This document shows, in pieces, positions 45,290 through 54,942 of a stretch of DNA of 64,000 nt. The stretch's first letter is position 1; each line of letters begins with the position of its first letter. The position numbers were made by a program, and so were the translations under genes. The stretch lies in NCBI GenBank assembly GCA_002964805.2, contig PUDQ02000113.1:906581-970580 (forward strand), in the 5' to 3' direction. Source of the DNA: Trametes villosa. Taxonomy: Eukaryota; Basidiomycota; Agaricomycetes; Polyporales; Polyporaceae. Under the pieces are notes generated by a model. That model was not told where the DNA came from, did not search any database, and saw nothing but the letters and a program-made list of their open reading frames with translations.

Positions 45290-45860
45290 AAACCATCCCT
45301 CCTCTCGATGATTCCCGAGTCGAATCCGAACCACGCGCCTCGCCGCACAGCACGCTCGCTACAGCAAATCCCCACTTGCCCTACTCCGACACCGCGCCCG
45401 AGAGGGCCATAAGCCTCGCGCTGTCCCACCTAATCTGAACCACACAACGCCGCGGCATGACTTTGTCGACACTTTCCGCTTCAAGCTACTGCCTACCTGC
45501 ATCCTGGGAGAAGGGCGCGAGCGCATAGTCGCCGTCCGAGAGCCCCAATCGATAATCCCCCTGACTGGGGATCGCGACCTCACACAGCCCGCCCTCGGGT
45601 TTGGGACGTGCCGCGGACGGCGCCCGGATCGCGTTCGAGCGGTACGCCGACGCTGGTGCCGATGTCGACGATCCCTCATGGGGCGTGGCACGCGCCGCTG
45701 GACCCGCATGGGTGGGCGCAAACGCTTCTTCGCTCGCTGTTCTCTCGCGGCGCCGCGGCGGACGCGCGGGGTCTTTACTGGAGGCGCCGCGGGACGTGAA
45801 CTCTCCACGGCTGTATGACTCCGAGGTGTTGAGCCTCGCTCAGTGCCGCCGCCGTTAATA
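45290..45860 (+). pseudogene. relic of a PPxY-tail membrane protein tail (copy L)
   Basis: Fragments of the copy K tail are visible. NPHLPYSDTAPERAISLA corresponds to NSPYSEYAPESAVSLAES. WAQTLLRSLFSRG near 45710-45755 corresponds to RAQTLLRSLFSRG. The terminal region reads EVLSLAQCRRR in one frame, while GTGCCGCCGCCGTTA in another frame is the mutated LPPPY end. Frames change several times and no transmembrane or ectodomain part is present. Confidence 0.8.
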
Positions 45861-46040
45861 TTATGTTAGGATTAGGTGGTGTGTTTATTGGCCTCCGCAC
45901 CGCGACGTTCGCTCGTCGGTTAGCTCTCGATTGGTGCTACCTTATCACTGTGGTTTGTACTACCCCAATCGTACCTGTCGAGTGACTCGAGCGATCGCGA
46001 GAGGATGATTGTATCCGGACGGGAGGAAGGTTGTGGATAG
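45290..46040 (+). repeat. target copy of the segmental duplication
   Basis: It is collinear with 41800-42560, extends past the coding end, and stops about 260 bases before the SSADH start. With the source copy it brackets the HET gene. The remaining intergenic DNA, 45104-45289 and 46041-46303, holds no supported gene. Confidence 0.72.
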
Positions 46041-46200
46041 AAGGATGCGGTCTTGTCGGGACCGGATGATCCCCATAGCCTCTCACGTCGACTGCGCTGG
46101 ACGAGCCTGGCCCTCGATCGAGGGAAGATAGGCTGCTCTTCGCCGCCGTGCAAGCTCGCGATGGGAGTCGGAAGGCGAGCGTAGGGGGATAAGCGAGCGC

Positions 46201-46211
46201 TAGGGTTAGGG
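46201..46211 (+). promoter_or_regulatory. telobox-like element upstream of SSADH
   Basis: TAGGGTTAGGG lies about 95 bases upstream of the SSADH start. Two-unit telomere-like motifs in promoters are bound by Tbf1/Teb1-type factors in yeasts. A function here is inference. Confidence 0.4.
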
Positions 46212-46303
46212 CGGACGATGTCATCGGCGTGCTTCCGGCTTTGCGCCCTCGTCCTTCTCCCTCCCTCCGCCGTACTTGTACTCAGCGTCGCCTGGTGCGC
46301 AGG

Positions 46304-48738
46304 ATGGCCCCCGCTCTCAGACTCTCCTCTCTTGCTGCTCCCCGCCTCGCGCCCCGCTTCGTCCCCAGACACTCCCTCTTCCGCTACAGGATGGCTAGCT
46401 CCGCTGCTGCTGTACGCCCTCCTTCCCCGCGTGCGCCCTTGGGTTCTGCGGCTGACGAGCACGCGTGCTAGTTTGGACTCAAGGACTCGTCCCTCATCCG
46501 CACACAAGCATACATCAATGGCAAATGGGTCGACGCGAAGGAAGGCGGTGTGATCAAGGTTACCAGTACGTCCCCTCGCGCTGTGTGCACTGCTGGCTGC
46601 GAACGTAACGCGCACTCTTGTAGACCCCGCAACCGCCGAGGAGCTCGGCACTATACCCGAAATGGGTCTTGAAGAGACCAAGGAGGCCATCGAGGCTGCG
46701 TCCGCCGCGTTCAAGACTTGGAGCAAGACTACTGCCAAGGTACGCCCTACCTTGATACCGCTCGCGCGCGGCACGCTCACGCGAGTACTCTAAAGCAACG
46801 GCATGACATCCTCAAGAAGTTCTACGCACTCATGCAGGAGAACACGGACGACCTCGCGCGTCTCATTGTGAGTCTTACTATGCTCGTGCGTCGCGCCCGG
46901 ACGCTGACTGCCGCGCATAGACTTTGGAGAACGGGAAGCCATTGGCAGAGGCCAAGGTAGCGCACCTCCCTCTCAAGTTCCGGGGCACCCCTAACGCTGT
47001 GCATACAGGGCGAACATACCTACAGCGCGTCCTTCATCGAGGTAAGCAATTACACGATGGTCTCGCGCGGACGGTCAATGAATGCTATCCCAGTGGTTCG
47101 GTAAGACGCGTCAAGTGCGCGCGTATGCTTAATCGCTGACGCTCGCGCGCATACAGCTGAAGAAGCTGTCCGGACATACGGAGGTAAGCCGTTTGCAATA
47201 CCCGCGAGACGCTCTCCACTCAAGGTTTGGTGTGTGGACCAGAGGTCATCCCCTCGCCGATCCCCAACCTACGAAACGTAGTCGTGAAGCAGCCCATTGG
47301 TACGCACCTCTCTCCCCTCGCATGTCTGTCTTCGTCTAACATCCTGTGCAGGTGTTGTGTACGTCGCGGAGCGCCTTCACTGACGGAACGAGCTCACGGA
47401 GCGCCCCCTCGCAGGTCCATCCTGACCCCATGGAACTTCCCGTCCGCGATGATCACCCGCAAGCTCGGCGCGGCCCTCGCCGCAGGCTGCACCGCGGTCA
47501 TCAAGCCGCCCCCCGAGACGCCCTTCTCCGCGCTCGCGCTCGTCGAGGTACGCCCCCCCTCCCCTTCCCCCTACCCTTCCTCATCCCTCCCGTCTCGCGC
47601 GGCTGACTGTGCGCCGACGTAGCTGGCGACGCGCGCGGGCGTGCCGCCGGGCGTGATCAACGTGGTGACGACGCAGGCGAACGTGGCCGCGGTCGGGCGC
47701 GAGATGTGCGAGAACGGGGCGGTGAAGAAGGTGTCGTTCACGGGGAGCACGCCGGTGGCGAAGATGTTGTATGGGCAGGCGGCGGGCACGCTGAAGAAGT
47801 GCGTTTCCTTCATCGCGTCTGGTACTTGGTGTGGATGCTGACGCGGAGGGCGGTAGGGTGTCGATTGAGGCGGGCGGGAACGCGCCGTTTATTGTGTTCG
47901 ATGATGCGGACATCGACGCGGCCGTCGCGGGTGAGCAGGTTTCCCTCTATGATGGAGGGCGTGTGCTCACGGGGGACCCACAGGCGCGATCGCGTGCAAG
48001 TTCCGGGGCACCGGCCAGACGTGCGTGTGCGCGAACCGGATCTACGTGCAGTCGTCCGTGTACGCCGACTTCGCGTCGCGCCTCGCGGAGAAGGTCGCCG
48101 CGTTCAAGGTCGGGAACGGCCTCGACAAGGACACGTACGTCGCCCCTCCCCTCCCCTCCCTTCTTCCTTTCCTCCAATGTGCGATACTAATGGGTATGCG
48201 CGCGACAGGACGCACGGGCCGCTGATCCACGACCGCGCGATCGAGAAAGTCGAGCGGCACGTCGCCGACGCGCTCGCCAAGGGCGCGCAGCTCGTGCACG
48301 GGGGCCAGCGGCTGCCCGGGCCCGGCTCGTTCTTCGCGCCGACGGTGCTCGCGGACGTGCCCGCGGACGCGCTCGTGAACGCGGAGGAGACGTTCGGGCC
48401 GCTCGCGGCGCTGACGCGGTTCGAGACGGAGGAGGAGGTGGTGCGGCTCGCGAACGACACGCCGTTTGGGCTCGCGGGCTACTTTTTCTCGAGGGATGTC
48501 GGGAGGGTGTGGAGGGTCGCGGAGGCGCTGGAGGTGGGCATGGTCGGCGCGAATACGGGCGTTATTAGTCAGGCGGTTATTCCGTTTGGGGGGGTGAAGG
48601 AGAGTGGGCTTGGTGAGTCGCGCCGTTGCTGTGTTTTGGGGGGAGGGGTGGGTGCTGATAAAATTGATAGGACGCGAGGGCGGGCATGGGATCGAGGAGT
48701 ACATGAACACGAAGTACATCGCGTTTGGCGGCCTCTGA
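46304..48738 (+). CDS. succinate-semialdehyde dehydrogenase (aldehyde dehydrogenase family), probably mitochondrial
   Basis: At least a dozen short exons can be joined in frame with GT-AG introns. The N-terminus [19 protein letters not shown] is Arg/Leu/Ala-rich, like a mitochondrial presequence. After intron 1 it reads [16 protein letters not shown], typical of SSADH. Further blocks: [16 protein letters not shown] (cofactor-binding), [16 protein letters not shown] (general-base Glu), [13 protein letters not shown] (nucleophile Cys), [12 protein letters not shown], and [11 protein letters not shown] joined by a last intron to [15 protein letters not shown]. The stop is at 48736-48738. It should oxidise succinate semialdehyde to succinate with NAD(P)+ in the GABA shunt. 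All catalytic residues are present. An earlier Met at 46229 is possible. Confidence 0.9.
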
Positions 48739-49846
48739 GGCGAACGAGAGGAAGAAGGCATAGCAAACTCCCGGAGAGGGAGATGTATACTGACTTACGC
48801 TTCGCTGGTTTTGTTCCGTTGTAGCACTATGCATGTTGCGATCATGTTTGGACAGTCAATCTAGTACGTATGTTTGAACTATCTCGTGAGAAGGGTAGGG
48901 ATGTGGCAGACTTGGTTCTACTATGAAGTTACATGCAAGAACCGGCTGTAGGTATGTGCGTCCCCAGTGTACCTCGCGATACTGTAACGTTGCTCATGCT
49001 GCCTGCAGGGAGATAACATGCCGTGCCGGCATAATGGCAGGGGGATGTGATGCGCTCACAGCGATCGCGCGACGCACCACGGTGCGACGGTAGGACAGCA
49101 GGGCTCGGATGCGATGCCTGCGCGCCTCCCCCTTTGCCTTTCTTCTCTCCGGCAGTTCTCCAGTTGGCGTCTACCCATCGGCTAACGGTCGGTACATACT
49201 TGCGTTTGCCCCCAGGCTGCGTTGCTGGAGGGGTGGTGGGAGCAGCAATGGGTGCACTCGGGCCCGGTCGATTGTTCCCTGTCGGCGCTCGCATGTGGGG
49301 GTGTGTAGGCGCTTGACTGTTGAGGGAGGCGTTGTTCTCGGGGCTCGCCCCGGAGACGATGTGTACGTCTGTCCATGATATTCGACGTAACAGACAGCTC
49401 GCTCATGTGCTCAACAGATGCAGGGACGCGAGGCGACCGGGGTAGTAGGTACGCGGCGGGGCACGCAATGCCTACTCGCTTCCCGCTCCGTCTTTGTTCT
49501 CAGCGAGCGTACTTGCATCCCTCGGCTAGAATACAACGACGCCGCGCCCCCGCATCAACGCGCCCCGCGAGCGCTGTCAAACGTCAACTCCGTGGCGACC
49601 TTGTCCGCACCCGCGGGGGCGTCCGCGCACTCCGGCGGCGCCAAGGGCAGTATTATAAGACCGCGCGGCGGGCGGGGTCGCGGCATCCCAAATCCTCGCG
49701 GAGTGCTGCAGCTGGAATATCTCTCCGCCTTTTATATCTCCGCGGATCTGTGTCGCTTTCGTTTGTTATAGGTGCGTGGGTGGCTGTGTGCGGTGGTCGG
49801 GAGTGAGCGCTGATGCGAGAGGGTGCGTGTGGATGCGTAGGTGAAG
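48739..49846. other. intergenic between SSADH and the MLKL-like gene
   Basis: No gene is supported. TTATAAGA near 49653-49660 could be a TATA element for the gene starting at 49847, but it is almost 190 bases upstream. Confidence 0.4.
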
Positions 49847-52800
49847 ATGGACGCGGTGTTGCAGGGTCTGAGACTGGCGAAGACGACGCTGGGCCTGGTG
49901 CCCGTGTCGGTGCCCGGGCTGGGCCCGGCCGTCGAGCTTGCGCTAAGCATTGCGGAACTCGTCCAGGTATGTAATGCTCTGGTCTCGTCTGTGTGCTCTG
50001 CGCTGACTTGCTCATAGGAGACGAAAGACGCAAAGGACGCATGCGCGGCGATGGCTCTACGCGCCGCGGAGTTCTCGCTCGGCATATACGAGCAGCTCAG
50101 GAAGGCAGGGCCGGAGGTGGATATGGCGAGCACTGCTGAGCACATCGCCGTGCTGCTCTGGTGAGTCACGGGCTGCGCGTAAGACCGTCAGCACAGCTCT
50201 GACCCTAAGTTGCTTCTGCTGTAGCGCCTTGAAGGATATCGAGGGGCTCATGCGACGCCACAAGAAGATGAACGCGATAAAGCTGTTCTTGAAGAGACAC
50301 GAGCTGAAGGAGAGCGCTGAGAAGATGGACAAGCGGCTAGACGATGCCTTCAAGCTGTTCAATGTACAGTGCACGACGCGGCTCGAGTTGCTGCACGACC
50401 GTCTCGCTCACTCAGTGTGTTCGCGCTAGGTCCAGAACGCCATCGCGGCCCAGCAGGGCTTGGCCGTCGTCACGACCCAGCAAACGCGCCTCATCCAGGC
50501 GGCGGAGGACAACGAGCGCGTCAACGAGCGGCTGCTCGAGCGCACAGGCGACATCGGCAGCAACCTCTTGGAGCTCATGCAGCACATCGCGGTGACCACG
50601 GTGGCCATGGACGAGAACGGGACGGTCAGGCCCACCCCTCGCACTCGTCACCCGACTAGGCCCGTACGCTTACAGCGCGCTCGCAATAGATGGTACTCCG
50701 CCAGGAAGACATCGTTCTCGTTCAGCAGCTCCATGTCGTAGCGATGGACGACATGGACGGCGAGCTCAGCCCGGAGGAGCGCACGGTGCAGTTCATGGCG
50801 CGCGTGGAGAAGACGGGGCAGTCGGTGATCGTGAAGAAGTACTCGACCAAGAGCGCGGCGTTCCAGGGCGCGCTACGGCGCTCGAGGGAGATCATGGAAC
50901 GCTCGAAGGACATGATGTGCGTATCTTTGGGGCCCTATGGTGCTTGCGGATGGCGGCTGACGCAGAGTTATGGCGTGCACAGGCGTAACCCGCACATCAC
51001 GGACCTCGTGGGCTACTCTACGCCAGACCTCTCGTTTGCGTTCGTCGCGATCGACGGTGCTAAGGGTGAGTCCTGCAATGTCTCGGCGCGCGCGTCGGTT
51101 GACACGCTCTTCGCGCGATAGAGCACAGGCCTTTCGAAGAGGTCTTCCAGGCGATGCACGGCATCGACAAGTACGTTCGGACTCTCGAAGTGGTACGTCC
51201 CGTGGCGAAATGCTCCGCCGTACAAGGTTGCTCACTCGAATACTTCCAGGCGAAGCAGCTGGTGGTGCGTCGGCTCACTATCCGCGTTTGGAGCAGCGTA
51301 CTGACGGCTGCTTGCCGGGCAGTCCGCGTTCGATTACCTCTCTAAGGACCTGAAGCTCGTGAAAGCGTATGGCAAGAGCAGCCCCACCGACCCCTGGGCC
51401 ATGGGCTCACGGGATCTCTACTTCACACCGGAAGGCACGATACGGTGGGACGCGAAGACGTGGACGGGCAAGATGCTCCCGAGCATCCTATGCATGGCGC
51501 AAGGCGTAGGTGGTCTCACGCCCTGCCGAGGACTGCAGGGTACTGACGGCGGTGCCAGTACATGGAGCTCGATGACCGTGATATTCTGGCTATCAGAGGT
51601 GCGTGTTGCAGAGGGACTGTCGAGGAAGCACAGTCTAACTGGTTGGGCGCGCAGAGGTGAATCCGAGGACTCTGCGCCAGCGACTGGGCGCGCCGAACCC
51701 GCTGGAGCGCGCGGCGACGATGATCATCATCTGGGACAAGCTGATGCAGTTCACGGACTTCAACCGCGACGTTGACTGCTCCTACGCAGTCAACGAGGAC
51801 TTCCCGTGGATCGGGGAGTGCATACAGAGCCGCGCACTGTGGGGCGCGGAGACGCCGGAGGGCGAGACCCTGCGCTGTGAGGATGGTATGATAGCGGTTG
51901 AGTGGCGGAGAGAAAGCGGACGGGCGTACATCTGCGAGTTCGACGAGCGGCTGCAGGAGGAGGAGCATTACGATATCCCGCACATGGGGTACCTGGATGA
52001 CTTGGGCACCGAAGCGCTCCGCGACTGCAATACGCGAATCACCAAGTGTATGACAACGCGGGACGGGCTTTGGGAGAGGTGAGTCGCCCGGTGGCCCGTG
52101 AACGCTGCGCCGATTCTCGGGCATGGCTGACGGATTGCAGACACACCGTGCTCGACATGGACTACAACGTGGGCTTCCGCACGGTCCAGAAGCTCGAGGA
52201 GATAGACAAGTGCCGCAGATTCTTCCTGGGACAGGCCGTGCACCTCGACGTGCCGCGCTACATGTCGGACATAGAGGACGAGATGGGTCCGGTATCCGTT
52301 GGTGAGCCCTCTACTTGGCACTGCTGAGACGCGTTTGGACAGACGTTGACGTCCGTGCAGTGCACGCGCTGCACTTTATCACCACCAGCTTCGTCGTCAG
52401 CCTTGGCCCCACGCCTGTCGGCAAGCCCCCGCGCCGACTCTACTTCTACTCGCGCGTGCACGACGGTAATAGCTTGTGGAACCCAGACACGCCGTGGGGG
52501 TACTGGTCGACGTCGCCCGAGCCGGTCCATATCAAACACTTTCCGGGCTCCGACCAAAAGCGAGGCCGGGAGTTCGCGGAGCGGTACAAGATGGACATCG
52601 AGTACCTCGGCTTCACGCCCAAGTTCAAGTTCGCGTGGCAGCAGAACCTGGCGGGGTTCATATTCCATACCGAGGTGATGTGCGTCGTGTTTCGGGTTGT
52701 TCGATGCGTGCTGGAGCGGATGGAAGCTGACGCGGTGCGTGCAGGGTCGTGGTGCAGAGCTACCATCTGACGGCGGACGAACGCTATATGATGAACGAGG

Positions 52801-52961
52801 TGCACAAGTGTCTCACCGAGGCGTATCAGCGGAATCCGAGGATGGAGGAAGAAGAGGTCCGGAAGAGCGTCCGCCGCAAGCGGGCGGAGATAGAGGAGAG
52901 CGAGGACTATGAGAACGCCGAGTCGATCGGTTGGTCTGCTAAACGCGTGCGGAGGGGCTGA
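49847..52961 (+). CDS. MLKL-like four-helix-bundle protein with a probable pseudokinase domain
   Basis: About 800 residues in a dozen or more exons, all junctions followed in frame. The start MDAVLQGLRLAKTTLGLVPV and ELALSIAELVQ begin a helical N-terminal bundle of ~150 residues (ACAAMALRAAEFSLGIYEQL, ALKDIEGLMRRHKKMNAIKL, NAIAAQQGLA). This resembles the MLKL N-terminal executioner domain found in many basidiomycete proteins. After helical DNERVNERLLERTGDIG comes a kinase-like order of blocks: QSVIVKKYS (VAIK-like Lys), a charged helix EIMERSKDM, NPHITDLVGYS, FAFVAIDGAK (hinge-like), a helix AFDYLSKDLKL, and DLYFTPEGTIRWD. No HRD or DFG motif is seen, so catalysis is unlikely. The last ~350 residues are unrecognised and end in a charged coiled helix. 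The bundle is likely; the pseudokinase is inference. Confidence 0.65.
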
Positions 52962-53103
52962 TACCTTACACATACATACCGGTTATGCCGATGGACGAGC
53001 TCGTCGTCTTGCAATACTGTAGCAAATAGTTTAGTGTATAATATACCGATGTGTATTTGCCACGGAGTAGGATGGTTGAATGGAGATGTGTGTAACGAGG
53101 ACA

Positions 53104-54546
53104 TCATCGCTTTGCGTGCCCTCGTACTTTACCGTGTCGTCTCCCGACGTTCCCTTCGTCCGGCGTATCGAGGAATCCACCCAGCTCGAGAGCGTTTCGA
53201 GCCGCTTGGTTAATGTGCTTGAACCGGTCCGGGCCGAGGTGGATACCACCGAAGTACCGCGTCACGACGACGAGGACGTTGTCCACTTCCTGTACGAGAC
53301 CGCGTCTGAGATCGGAGGTAGCAACGAAAAATCCTACAGCGCATACCAGGATCTGCAGGAGATGGGCGAGACGTCCGCCTGCTGCTGTCTCGCCGTCGTC
53401 ATCATTGTCTGGGCAAACAATCAGTGGTAATAACAAGTAGTACGAGTCGCAGCGACTTGCCTTGGTGCAGTATGTTGCCGACCTTACAGCGCCAGGCGTT
53501 GATGATCGGATGGGCGGCTCGTGCTATACGTCGGTCGGACATGAGGTGTTCCAGGATGGGCGGAACCTGTAGTTAACTTTCTGTCAGGATGCACTCATGA
53601 AACGAAGGCTAGGGACATACTTGCGATGGGTCGGTAATGCGGCATGCCCGACCGACGAAAGCGCTCTTGCGGTCCAAGATGGGTTCCGCCTCGATGATAG
53701 TGATACCTGGTGGCATCTCCGCTGGGACGGCAGGGGGCTCGCGTCCTGCCCGCGCACTTGGCTTCCCCTCGTCCTCGTGGCCGTCGGCCTGGTTGTTGTG
53801 CGCATCGTCGGCTCTTGCTCGCTCGTCGTCCCGCATGAGTTCGCCGATCTTGCGCTCGCTCATACGCTCGCCCAACCACTCTACGCAGCGTTCCTTGACC
53901 CACTCTAAACCGTCGAAGACGCAAACGCTTTCTGGCGTCCATTCGACTGCGCCGCGCGAGATGAAAGTTCGGAGGACGGTGCCAAAGAGGGGTGCGTCTA
54001 CACCGTATGGCCCGATGTAGCGCGAGAGTAATTGGAGCTGGGGCGGGGAGGAGGAGGGGTAGGTGGGTGGCAGAGAGACGAGGATGATGATCGAGTGAGA
54101 GGACTCTTCGCCGTCGTCGGTCGCAGGTGCATCTACGCTGTAGGGATGGTTTAGAATTTTATAGAGCTGTAGTGGTAGCCGTGTTAAACGCCTTACCTGA
54201 GGGTTACTTCTAACCGGATAGTATCCGGCTCTGTATGGCTCGAGCCATGTCCGTCGCGGTCGGGGGACTGGCTTCCGGAGTGGCTTGGGGGCGTCCATAC
54301 TTTGAGAGCATCCTCACCGTAAATGCTTTGGAGTACTTGTTGGGCGAAGAGCGGCAAGCCCGGTAGGGAAAGTTTACGAGAAGTAACGTCGAGTTGGAAA
54401 GAGAGGGATGAGGACTAGCTGGGTGCTGTCGCCATATGTAAAGGGCGCGCACCGCCGAGTTCAGACGCGATGGCCTCGCGCGAGGGGTCGGGGTCCACCG
54501 AAAGCCGTGCGATGATATCCTCAACACTTTCCGAGGCGGATGGCAT
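53104..54546 (-). CDS. YIH1: YIH1/IMPACT family regulator of Gcn2 (RWD + UPF0029)
   Basis: Five exons: 54546-54453, 54335-54197, 54137-53621, 53566-53488 and 53408-53104. Exon 1 MPSASESVEDIIARLSVD splices to VLQSIYGEDALKVWTPP, the RWD start. ILVSLPPTYPSSSPPQLQLL completes the RWD core, which in this family contacts Gcn1. The C-terminal UPF0029 domain has AEPILDRKSAFVGRACRI, ILEHLMSDRRIARAAHPIIN, NDDDGETAAGGRLAHLLQ and NVLVVVTRYFGGIHLGPDRF. Yih1/IMPACT competes with Gcn2 for Gcn1 and damps the amino-acid starvation response. The gene is divergent from the ATG29-like gene, 396 bases apart, so the two starvation-linked genes share an upstream region. All family landmarks are present. Confidence 0.9.
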
Positions 54547-54942
54547 CGTTAACTGCACTTCTTTCCAGCAGAGTCGGCGACGATTTATGAGTGGTACTTG
54601 TGCGTTGGGAGATCGGATTGAGAACCTCTGGATCGTGATTTACACACGCTCGAAGAAAGAATACAAGGATGCAGATGGTGGTGGTATTCGCGGAGAAGGA
54701 GGAGGAGGAGGAGTTGCTATACGAGATCTAGCCGATCAAACGGTAGATCGTAGATCTCACGGTAATAACCCTAACCTCAGACCTTAGATATCGCGCGAGA
54801 TGGGCGTCTATGGGACGTCCTCCGCCACCTCCCGCCACCACGCTCGCCGGGGTCGAGTGCTGCTCAACGCCGCGTCTGCCTTGCTCTACGCGCTTCTTGC
54901 TAGTCATACTAGTGACTTTGTGCGAGCTAGGAAACCTCTCCG
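54547..54942. promoter_or_regulatory. shared divergent promoter of YIH1 and the ATG29-like gene, with telobox
   Basis: This 396-base region separates two divergent starts. It holds TAACCCTAACC at 54766-54776, a two-unit telomere-like (telobox) motif in reverse orientation. No TATA box is obvious. Co-regulation of the two genes is inference. Confidence 0.5.

Noticed and set aside
45104..46303. A complete twelfth family gene after the HET gene
   Set aside because: Only tail-derived fragments in shifting frames are present, plus the 3' flank; ectodomain and transmembrane parts are absent.
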